Part shown: one piece after another, positions 55,595 through 64,000 of the stretch | How positions within the stretch are numbered: the stretch's first letter is position 1 | Layout: each line of letters opens with the position of its first letter | NCBI GenBank assembly: GCA_022414725.1 | Contig: CM039464.1 | Location: forward strand, 1,872,299-1,936,298 | DNA: 64,000 nt | Origin: Microglena sp. YARC | Lineage: Eukaryota; Chlorophyta; Chlorophyceae; Chlamydomonadales; Chlamydomonadaceae | Reading direction: 5' to 3' | Position numbers and translations under genes: made by a program | The notes under the pieces: model-generated | Databases searched by the model: none | Seen by the model: only the letters and a program-made list of their open reading frames with translations | What the model was told of the DNA's origin: nothing

Positions 55595-56912
55595 CCACAC
55601 ACACACACCCACCCACCCAATTACACCCCAGTGCAGTGCACATCCCTCCCGTACGCGAAGGGACCCCCACCAACACCAGCCCCCAGGCATGCACAGCCCT
55701 CCCGGACGTGTGGGAGCAGACACCCCTCCCCTTCAAATCTCACCCTCAGTGTTCGAAATTCCTCCATACGCGAATGGAGACCCCCCCCCCCACCACCACC
55801 ACCACACACACACACACACCAATAGACCCCAGTGCATGCACAGTCCGCCTGTACGCGAAAGGGAGCCCCCACCCCCAACATCCACACAATACACCCCAGT
55901 GCAGCACAGCCCTACCGTACGCGGGGAGCAAGACACCCTCCCCCTTCATCGCACCCTCAGGTTTCGAAATTCCTCCCGTACGCGAATGGGGGCCCCCCCC
56001 CCCCACACCCACACACCCACACACACACACCCACCCACCCATACACCCCATTGCATCACAGTCCTCCCGCTACGCAAGGGAGCCCCCCACCCAACACCCA
56101 CCCCCAGGTGCATGCACACCCTCCCGCTACGTGTGGGGGAGGCAGACACCAACCCCTTCATCTCACCCTCAGTGTTCAAATTCCTCCATTACGCGAATGG
56201 AAACCCCCACCACCACACCACACACACACACCCACCCAATAGGACCCCAGTGCATGCACAGTCCTCCTGTATGCGAAAGGGGAGCCCCCACCCCAACATC
56301 CACACAATACCACCAGTGCATGCACAGCCTCCCGTACGCGTGGGGGGACAGACACCCCTCCCCCTTCATCTCACCCTCAGTGTCGAAATTCCTCCCGTAC
56401 GCGATGGGAGACCCCCACCCCCCAGAACCCCACCCCACCCAAATACACCCCAGTGCATGCACAGTCCTTCTGTACGCGAAGGGGAGCCCCCCAGCCCCAC
56501 ACCCACCCCCCAGTGCATGCACAGCCCTCCCGTACGCGATGGGGGAGCAGACACCCCTCCCCCTTCATCTCACCCTCAAGTGATTCCCGAAATTCCTCCC
56601 GTACGCGAATGGGAGCCCCCCACCCCCGCGGTGGGGGCTCCCATAGCAGAATTTCGAAACACTGAGGTAGATGAACGGATGGGTGTCTGCTCCCCACGCG
56701 TCGGGAACGGCTGTTGCACCCCCCCAACCCCACCCCACCCAATACACCCCAGTGCGATGCACCAGTTCCTCCCGTACCGAAGGGACCCCCCACCCCACAC
56801 CGCACCCCCCCAGTGGCATCAACATCCTCCACGTACGCGTGGGAAGCAAGATACCCCTCCCCCTTCATCTCACCACAGTGTGAAATTCCTCCGTACGCGA
56901 ATGAGACCCCCC

Positions 56913-56943
<31 letters not shown>

Positions 56944-57170
56944 ACCAATACACCAGTGCTGCACAGTTCCTCCCGTACGCGAAGGGGAAGCCCCCCCACC
57001 CCAACACCCACACAATACACCCATACATGCACAGCCCTCCCGACGCGTGGGAGCAGACACCCTCCTCTTCATCTCACCCTCAGTGTTTCAAAATTTCCCC
57101 GTACGCGAATGGGAGACCCCACCCCCAACACCCACCAATACACACCCAATACGCCTTGGGATTGCCCAAA
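55595..57170. repeat. CCCGTACGCG-rich tandem array with an inverted copy
   Basis: Repeated blocks are cccagtgcatgcacagccct, cccgtacgcg(aa/tg)ggg, gcagacacccctcccccttc, atctcaccctcagtgttcga, aattcctcc. A full unit is about 230 bp with about seven copies, plus shorter sub-units. At about 56630-56720 one segment runs in the opposite orientation. ccctcag|tgttcgaaattc could be an acceptor junction by analogy with the other arrays, but no exon was identified. Confidence 0.8.
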
Positions 57171-57179
57171 TAAACTCAT

Positions 57180-59500
57180 ATAAAAATCCCTTTATGTCAA
57201 CCCCCATTAAGTCATCTTTGTTTGCATGTCTTAGTTCGCCTTCAAATGGAGCAGCAATGAGACCCTGCCACGTACTACTTGGAATGGACTGACACCATTG
57301 GGGGTCACTGCAGACCGTGGGAGGGCCAACCCGCCATCAATCCGTAGCGGCAAAGCGAGGATGAGCACCTCAGGCTTAGGGAGGACAACACCCCACGCGT
57401 ATCGAGAGACCACACCCCTACCGTGGCGGACAAGAGGACAACTTGGTTCACAACTCCAGAGAAAGCTGACATGCTAAGAAGCACTTGCCGAGAGACAACT
57501 CGCGGAATCACAAGGTCTACTCTCCTTGGATGCTAGAGGTTTTCTTCCACCACTGACTGTGATCAGAGCAGGCAAGAAGGATAACAAAGAACGACACACT
57601 CTGACACATCATCTCGGCCAGCCGTCACCGACATCGAGCTATGACGCAACCAGATATGGTGTACTCTAGCCTATCTGGTGGAGCTGCGGAAGCTATATCT
57701 GACGATATGGCCAAGTCCTCCAAGCAGTGAGGTATCTGCCCTTGCCATCCCATTGTCGCTCGCAGTCCAGTAAGCCAGTGCGTTGCATTACCATCAAGGA
57801 ACCGTGGAGTTCCTTGTCCCCGACTTTGTCAAGAACGACGTAGTCTTTAGCTCGGCTACTCACTAGCAAACCAACACGCGAATGCTGATATGGGGAGATC
57901 AGGCGCACTTTCGGCGACATCAAGGATGTGTGGAAGAAGGGAAAAAACCTAGTCCTCTCTTTCTTCGACATCTAGAGGCGCGGTGCATTTGGGATGAAAT
58001 ATCTGCTCGTCACAGCGACAAAGTGTTCCTTGACCTGGACCACCCGCTTGTACCTGCTGGCCAGCTCCTCCGGCAGGAGACCGCTAAGGTCAGCGCGCAC
58101 CTATACAACGTGCATCCAAAGACTTTCTCTGTGACGACCTCATCAAGGTGCGCTTGGCTATTCTTGAATTGTTGGTGGGGCATGAGCATTGCTGCCTACT
58201 TCCTTGGCTGCAAGGGAAGGTGGTTTGTACTTATTCAGTCTTGCATGTGTGTTCTACGTTTCCTACGCAAAGGTTTAAGGTCGGTATGTATGGGTAGGTT
58301 GGCCTTTTAAATTGGATGTGTGTTCATTGCTCCCCTTTAGCAAAGGGGAGCAATGCACCTACCACTAACGTATTAATTTATATTTATTTTCCTACTATCA
58401 CGGACAGTGCTGCCCAATTTGGTCGACTGGTCATCATCGACCCGAGCTTGGGGTGATGACACTGGACCGCTTTGGACGTTGGTTGAGAAGGGCTAGGACG
58501 GCGTTGATGCTCAGACACTCTGCCAACCTTGATGGTCCAAAACAGGAAGTTTGCTGCGGGGTGTTTCAGGTGGTGATGTACAGCACATGGAGCAAGTGAG
58601 TACCTTCACTAGGCTTTCGTTTGATGCCACCGCTAAGGACGTGCATCATGTCCCCATTACGCGGATTGGCCTCGACTTCAAACCAGCTTCCAACACAGTG
58701 GCCATAGTCGGGACTTTCTCCACTACTCGTGGCACGTCCGTGACAGCTTTGCGTGGTATGACGCCAAGTAACGGCCTGAAGGTCTATCTCCCACCAAGTG
58801 ATGCTGACAAGAGCGTGTTTGGGCGCCCCGATATTAGCGGCTGCTCCATCGGTCCCGGCAGGTTGGGTACAGCAGGAGATGTGTCGACGAATACCGATAC
58901 CTCGTGCGAGAGTACAGGCAACAAAGGGAACTGGGTGATGTGCTTGCACACTGTAGATGGCTCAGGCATGCTGGCGGGCATTTGCTAGAGGGTAGGAGCG
59001 TCGTCGGTTTGGAGTCAGTCCCACAGAGGCTTGGGGTCGCTACATGGCGTTTGAAGAAAGTTTCATGCCACGGCGAAAGTCTTGCTCAAAAACATCACGC
59101 CGCCATGCAAGAAGGCTGGTGATGACGCCAGAGCTAAGAATCTGGTGCACAAGCTCGTTGAAGATGACATGGAAGAGCTGAGTAAGCCTCATGCCTGCAA
59201 AGCCTAGTGATGACATGCTAGGCCGAGTGTGGGACGAGCTGAAAGGCTTACGTAAAGATCACAGCGGATCAAAGCTCTTTCCAACTATGACAGATGAGGA
59301 ATTCAAGACCATTGGGGCAGGATAGTGAGAGGTGCACCGACATCGCCACAGCACAGGCATTCATCGACGAACCATCGGCCCTCTTGATCACCATTGGAAA
59401 AATGATGAAAGCAGATGAAGAGCATGCTGAGGGGAATGAGGTTGTAAAGCGGGCACGTGAAATAATGGGATTAAGACGTTGTCAGGTTAGGAAGTAGGGT
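57180..59500 (+). pseudogene. Broken unrecognised coding region
   Basis: Several non-repetitive, protein-like stretches occur in changing plus-strand frames: 57882-58130 (DKVFLDLDHPLVPAGQLLRQ), 58551-58988 (FTRLSFDATAKDVHH), about 58880-59120 (DEYRYLVREYRQQRELGDVL), about 59100-59210 (AKNLVHKLVEDDMEEL) and 59294-59497 (SALLITIGKMMKADEEHAEG, stop TAG at 59495-59497). The frame shifts could be mutation, missed introns or sequencing error. I recognise no domain. The copia-type remnant 650 bp downstream in the same orientation makes a decayed retroelement possible. Confidence 0.4.
58311..58400. other. Short inverted repeat in the broken region
   Basis: ttgctcccctttagcaaagg, ggagcaatg forms a hairpin with about 12-bp arms (ATTGCTCCCCTTT and AAAGGGGAGCAAT) at 58328-58358. 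It is too short to assign. Confidence 0.6.
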
Positions 59501-59639
59501 GATGTGTTCAGGTGCTAGGATAATGTTTTGTCGTGGTGGTGTAGTGCGTGGAGGTCTCGTAGAGTGCTGCAGCCCAATGTGGACCTACCCAAATGTGTGT
59601 CCTCCACCACCACCGTGAATGGGCTGTGAGGCAGTGATT

Positions 59640-59890
59640 TTGGAAGTATATGATTATAAGGTAATGAGTTTTTGAGGTTATGATTTACGGTTTGGAGATT
59701 GCGAGGTTATGAGTTATGAGTTACAAGGTAATGATTATGAGGTAATGAGTTAAGAGTTCTGAGATTGCGAGGTTACGAGTTACGAATGATGAGTTTACAA
59801 GGTAATGACTTATGAGTTTTGATGTAAGAGTTCAGAGATTGCGAGTTTATTAGTTACGATTTATGAGTTATGAGTTATGAGTTATGTAAC
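59640..59890. repeat. TTATGAGTTACGAGG irregular repeats
   Basis: Short A/T-rich units around gaggttatgagttatgagtt and gagattgcgaggttacgagt repeat about ten times. Confidence 0.75.
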
Positions 59891-60149
59891 AAGATTCAAT
59901 AATTGTCTAGGAATTGTCTCTTTCTCCAAAAACTAGAAAACAATTTTATGTTTAAAAACATAAGATGATTCTAAGATAGTAAAGGAATTGTCTCTTTGTC
60001 GAAAAAATAGAAAACAATCTTATGTTCAAAAACATAAGAAGATTCGAAGAAATCCAGCAAAAACTCACAAATCAAGAAATTTGCCTAAACGGTCTTTTGA
60101 TTTGAATCATAAGATTCCACAAATTTAGAAGCATCCACAAAATCGGCCG
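59891..60149. other. Two-copy AT-rich segment
   Basis: A segment of about 65 bp (ggaattgtctctttctccaa, aaactagaaaacaattttat, gtttaaaaacataagatgat) is repeated once with few changes at about 59921-60045. Confidence 0.55.
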
Positions 60150-60261
60150 GGAAGCAGGAACGCCCATTTAAGGACAACTGTGCTGACCCCTTCACCAAGC
60201 CCCTTGATCCTATGGTGTTCTGGCGTTTCATTCGCATGTTTGGAATGACTGCTTCTCCTTA
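60150..60261 (+). pseudogene. Copia-type (Ty1/copia) pol C-terminus remnant
   Basis: The frame reads DNCADPFTKPLDP, then FWRFIRMFGM, and ends in TAA at 60259-60261. This is the highly conserved C-terminal end of the copia-type RNase H domain (consensus N-ADxFTKPL...LGM). Upstream the frame soon closes, so only about 35 codons survive. The 3' flank may hold the polypurine tract and LTR. Confidence 0.75.
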
Positions 60262-60962
60262 AACCAATTTTTTGGTTACATGTATTCTAGAATTTTGGTT
60301 ACATGTGTTCTGGAATTTTTGGTTACATTTTAGGGTTTCTTTGGTTACATTTAGAGTTTCTTTAAGTTATCATTGATTGGCATTAGGTTCCTATTCCCGG
60401 ATCGGGTTTTCTATACCGTTGTTACCCGACTTTGATATTTAGTTGTCCTCTTATATCCACTTGGCAAATTTTGGTTCTTTGCCTTGCTTCATACCTTCCC
60501 TTACACCCTTCGGTTTCATTTGAAGTTTCTCTCGATTTTTTTTCGGAGTTCTTTGATTTTTTTTTTTTTAATTTGTTACATATAGTTCTATGTCACCAGT
60601 GCCATAGGTGGAGTAGTACTATTGTATGTCACCTGTGTCATAGGTGGAGTATCAGCATGTAACGCGGTGCTCTCACGCGTTTTATGACTTGGTGACTACT
60701 TATGTACTCCCTTAGAACTATCGGCTCTCCTGAGCCAGCTTCCCGTGAGACTGAGTCATCTTGAGATGACTCAGTGGCAGCTTCCTGTCACCTACGTCTC
60801 CGGTCTGATCTGTACCCTGTTAGGTTCCTGTCTACCGCCTCCTTTCACCACAGGTGCCCCTTTATGGGTCTCCTGTGTCTGTAACGTTATCCTTGTCTCC
60901 GTGTATAGATTGGTGCGTCTGTTCCGCTGCTTTAATCTACTGTCCACTCTACCGGAGTGATT
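60262..60962 (+). other. Possible copia 3' untranslated region and LTR
   Basis: By position, the 3' LTR should lie here. It contains short repeats (ttttggttacat three times; tgtcacc-gtg-cataggtgg twice near 60590 and 60630) and C/T-rich DNA. I could not define LTR ends because no second LTR is visible in the window. Confidence 0.3.
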
Positions 60963-61240
60963 TCAAGCTTATAGTAGTACAGTCTCGTATCGTAGTTGGT
61001 AGTACAGTATCGTATCGTATATGGTAGTATCGTAGTAAGGTAGTATCGTATCGTATGGTAGTACTGTAGTATGGTAGTATCGTATGGTAGTATCGTATCG
61101 TATCGTATCGTATATTGTAGTATCGTAGTATGGTAGTATCGTATCGTATCGTATATGGTGTTGTTGACAGTATCGTATCGTATATGGTCGTTTCGGTGTT
61201 GTTTACAGTATTGTATCATATATGGTACTAAGTTTTTGTT
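60963..61240. repeat. GTATCGTATGGTA microsatellite
   Basis: About 280 bp of (GTATC)n and GTATGGTA-type short units. Confidence 0.85.
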
Positions 61241-61625
61241 TTGTATATACATTGTTGTGTTGTACATCGGTGTTATTGTATTGTACTATTTGCATATGCC
61301 CTGTTGTATTGCAAATGTACTGTATGGTACAGTACTTGTTTGTGTTGTGTTTGTCAATCTCCCCATCTGCAAGTTTTAGGGTCAATTTATATGTAGATTT
61401 GTTGGTATCGCTCCGAGACGCTTGATCATGACTTACCTTCCTTTCACGTGTCATGATTTTCCTATTTTTTCTCCTTGGACGAATTCGATACTGTCCCCCC
61501 CCCCCCCCCCCCCCCCCCCTCACCCAACACTCCCCCCCCCCCCCCCACCCCCAATGGACAAAGTGACAACAGCTGGACAACAACATTTGTCACTATAAGG
61601 CAGCTTTGCTTTTGGGATTCTAAAC
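61241..61625. other. Unassigned; long C runs
   Basis: It contains C runs of about 20 or more at 61495-61519 and about 16 at 61531-61546. No gene is recognised. Confidence 0.5.
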
Positions 61626-61819
61626 CAGGGTGCTTCCAAGCGCGCTCTTTTGCGCGCTGGCGCGCTGCCTTTTTGAGCCCCACTGCATGTTTCGCGCAGT
61701 TTTTTGCACTCCCCAATGGGCGCAGCAAGCAATGTTTGCGCTTTTTGCACTACAAAGCGCAGTTTTAATTGTTTCAAGTGCGCTAAAGCGCTGGCCAATT
61801 CGGTCAATGGAAGTACCCT
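61626..61819 (-). mobile_element. hAT-like MITE upstream of a signal-peptide exon
   Basis: It has CAGGGTGCTTCCA at the left and TGGAAGTACCCT at the right, in opposite orientation to the copy at 62192. The flanks TTCTAAAC (61618-61625) and TTCTGAAC (61820-61827) are 8 bp with one mismatch. The internal GC-rich gcgcgct blocks match the family. Confidence 0.8.
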
Positions 61820-61859
61820 TTCTGAACCCTGCCGTTTGCTTCCGTAGGTTGTGACCATC

Positions 61860-61932
61860 ATGACGAGAGGTCTCATGTCATCCCTACTGCTGCTGCTGCT
61901 TCTCTGTGCGTCTGTCCCAGCAGCCATTGCTG
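61860..61932 (+). CDS. First exon of a secreted or membrane protein (signal peptide)
   Basis: The ATG at 61860 opens a 24-codon exon (MTRGLMSSLLLLLLL, then CASVPAAIA plus one base) that ends at a strong donor gtgagt (61933). The short polar start, eight-residue Leu-rich core and ASVPAAIA small-residue end form a classic secretory signal peptide, with cleavage expected after AIA. The exon is phase 1. Its downstream exons cannot be identified, since the following 2 kb is repeats, so the function is unknown. A hAT-like MITE ends 40 bp before the ATG, so the promoter or 5' untranslated region may include transposon sequence. An upstream exon joined at tccgtag (61841-61847) is an alternative. Confidence 0.6.
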
Positions 61933-62191
61933 GTGAGTAATTACATCCAGCACTGCAATATTAGAAGGTGTACTGTACTGTACTGTACTGTACCCCACCA
62001 CCTACACTCCCACACAGATCAGATCCACAGCTTGCACAGTTCATACCATTGTCCTTAAGGACTGCAGATCTATCTTATCCTTTTTTGTATGGAGGATTTT
62101 GTCTAGAGAGGTGGATCTCCCTACACTAGCCCTAGGCTGTAAGGATTGGGTGTGATGTGAGAGGTGGGTCTAGAGAGGCGGGGGTCCCTAC
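61933..62191 (+). other. Start of intron 1 of the signal-peptide gene
   Basis: It holds a short (TGTAC)n run (61972-61993) and a segment (gtctagagaggtggatctcc, ctacactagccctaggctgt, aaggatt) that is repeated at about 62167-62410, where the MITE interrupts it. Confidence 0.5.
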
Positions 62192-62376
62192 CAGGGTACT
62201 TCCATTGACCAAATTGGCTTCAGCGCACTTGAAAAATAAGAACTGCGCTTCGTACTGAAAAAAGCGCAATTGCTTGCTGCACCCACAGCGGGTTGCAAAA
62301 AACTGTGCAAAACGCGCAGTGGGGCTCAAAAAGACAGCGTGCCAGCGCGCAAAAGCGCGCGCTTGGAAGTACCCTG
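62192..62376 (+). mobile_element. hAT-like MITE, 185 bp
   Basis: It has perfect 13-bp terminal inverted repeats CAGGGTACTTCCA and TGGAAGTACCCTG. The 8-bp target duplication GTCCCTAC (62184-62191) and GTCCTTAC (62377-62384) has one mismatch. Internal blocks caaattggcttcagcgcact, ttgcaaaaaactg and gtggggctcaaaaag match the copies at 24831 and 25203. Confidence 0.88.
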
Positions 62377-62734
62377 GTCCTTACACTAGCCCGAGGCTGT
62401 AAGGATTAGATGTGAATATGTGATGATAGATGTGGGTCTAGAGATGCGGGTTGCCTGCAACTAATTAATGCAAATGGAATGTTGGGAGTCTATGTTCAGT
62501 GTAGAGCACCAGGCTCGGTAATAGGGCAGCTAGGAGGGGAAATACTACTGAGTTTGGTCAGGGGTATCTCAAATGGGGAAACTCTTCAATGGTTGTACAA
62601 GCCCTAGGCTGGAAGGATGATATATTTATATGTGATGTGGCAGAGGTCCCGAGGTTTTGTATCGTCTGATCCATCCCTACCCCACAGTACCATAATAAAT
62701 GTGCCCAACATATTATCACACACACACAAATCAC
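62377..62734. other. Unassigned, presumed intron
   Basis: Contains the second copy of the ctagcccgaggctgtaagga segment. No coding frame is supported. Confidence 0.4.
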
Positions 62735-63400
62735 TTATTCCCACCTCCAGATCACATATTCCCACCTCAAGATCACATATTACCACCTGAAGATAATATA
62801 TTTCAACCTCAAGATCACATATTCCTACCTCCAGATCATTTATTCCCACCTCAAGATCACATGTTCCCCACCTCAAGATCGCATATTCCCACCTCCAGAT
62901 CACATATTCCCACCTCCCAATCACATATTCCCACCTCCAGATCATATATTCCTCACAGATCCACACCTCTAGATCACAAATTCCCACCTTCGGAGCACAT
63001 ATTCCTACCTCCAGAGCACATATATTCACCTCCAGATCACATATTCTCACCTCGAGATCACATATTTTCACCTCCAGATCACATATTCCCACCTCCAGAT
63101 CACATATTCCCACCTTCAGATCACATATTCCCGCCTACAGAGCACAGATCCCCACCTCCAGATCACGTATCCCCACCCCCATATCACATATTCCCACCTC
63201 CAGATCACATATTCCCACCTCCAGATCACATGTTACCACCTCCAGATCACATATTCCCACCTCCAGATCACATATTCTCACTTCCAGATCACATAATTTT
63301 ACCTCCAGATCACGTATCCCCACCCCCATATCACATATTCCCACCTCCAGATCACATATTCCCACGAGATCATATATTCCCACCAATGTATGCCACAAAC
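62735..63400. repeat. 21-bp minisatellite, about 31 copies
   Basis: The unit cacctccagatcacatattc, c (21 bp, seven codons) carries scattered substitutions. Because the length is a multiple of three and the unit lacks stops, a plus-strand FPPPDHI heptad frame (62699-63430) and a minus-strand ICDLEVG frame both stay open. There is no independent evidence for coding. Confidence 0.9.
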
Positions 63401-63479
63401 CAGTTTGAACAAGTTTACAGTCCAAAATGATAATTCTGACCATGCATTATTATCTCGTCTAGGACCTCGTGTATTCCCC

Positions 63480-63618
63480 CACCACATTGTATCCCTCCCC
63501 CCCCCCCCCCCCCCCCCCCCCCCCTTCCCCCTATCTCCCCCAACCCCTGCACCTCCCACGCCATCCCATGCCGTCCCAACCATCCAATCCCCCCTTACCC
63601 TATAGCACCCACTCTATA

Positions 63619-63670
<52 letters not shown>

Positions 63671-63830
63671 AACTTCTTGTATAGAACCTAGTATATTTCC
63701 CCCACCACATTGTACACTCCCCTGCTTCATCATCATATATTTCCCCCACCACATCATACCCCCCCCCCCCCCCCCCTCCGCACACACACACCGCTTCATT
63801 ATCATATGTTTCCACCACTGCTAATTTTGG
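63480..63830. repeat. C runs and (CA)n interspersed with CCCCCACCACATTGTA
   Basis: C runs of 15-28 occur at 63497-63524, 63619-63635 and 63760-63777, with (CA)n near 63636-63667. The motifs ttcccccaccacattgta and cttcatcatcatatatttcc repeat between them. Confidence 0.8.
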
Positions 63831-64000
63831 GTGTCATCGGCACTCATGTATTTGGCTTGAAAAAGGCGCATTCTGGGTGGAAAGGGTGCCGTTAGGAGTG
63901 CGCAAAAGGGTGCTGAACACCACCAAATTCGCAGTGTAAAACATATTTCCCCTACTTCATTATCATATATTGCCATCCCACTGGGAAATGTGCTCTGGCC
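63831..64000. other. Unassigned window end
   Basis: No feature is supported. Confidence 0.4.

Noticed and set aside
54364..56583. Long frames across the N gap
   Set aside because: They consist mainly of X residues. The gap length is a placeholder.
55689..57173. 494-codon Pro/His/Thr-rich frame
   Set aside because: It is a C-rich tandem repeat translated through frequent indels. Parallel frames are equally open.

Overview
This window is nuclear DNA of a eukaryote. Three multi-exon genes have GT-AG introns with consistent phases, there are non-LTR and copia-type retrotransposon remnants, tRNA-derived SINE-like elements and hAT-like MITEs, and plant-type telomeric motifs (CCCTAAA) sit inside an intron. 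The telomere type and a Cys-rich domain with a DGxCxDG...GTDCxDCG pattern suggest a green alga, perhaps a prasinophyte. That is my inference, not a database result. Gene density is very low and most of the window is repeats. No bacterial operon, CRISPR array, rRNA or intact tRNA was seen.

Layout. 1-6598 (+): the last five exons of an unrecognised gene. 6600-9900: intergenic minisatellites and short dispersed repeats. 9922-12174 (-): a 5'-truncated LINE. 12290-14880: dispersed repeats and a SINE. 14880-18000: three related tandem arrays. 17990-20849 (-): a two-exon dual-specificity phosphatase. 20850-24060: intergenic repeats, including SINE and MITE copies. 24064-49632 or beyond (+): a giant gene for a type II membrane protein with a Ser/Thr/Pro-rich stem and a Cys-rich lumenal domain. 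Its four visible exons total about 1.1 kb in more than 25 kb, and it runs toward a 1000-N gap at 54595-55594. 55595-57170: another array. 57180-59500: a broken unrecognised coding region. 60150-60261: the 3' end of a copia-type pol. 61860-61932: the first exon of a secreted or membrane protein, between two hAT-like MITEs. 62735-63420: a 21-bp minisatellite.

The most unusual pattern is how the introns are built. In all three multi-exon genes, on both strands, the DNA spanning exon-intron boundaries (exon edge plus splice site plus adjacent intron) has been copied in tandem into the intron. Donor-side copies follow the real donor and acceptor-side copies precede the real acceptor, with about 2 to 25 copies each. 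In the phosphatase, the copied exon edge still encodes the catalytic P-loop. Part of the 49.6-54.6 kb array and the GT-rich block at 28-35.6 kb contain many small indels, which may be decay or long-read consensus error. Reading frames there are not reliable.
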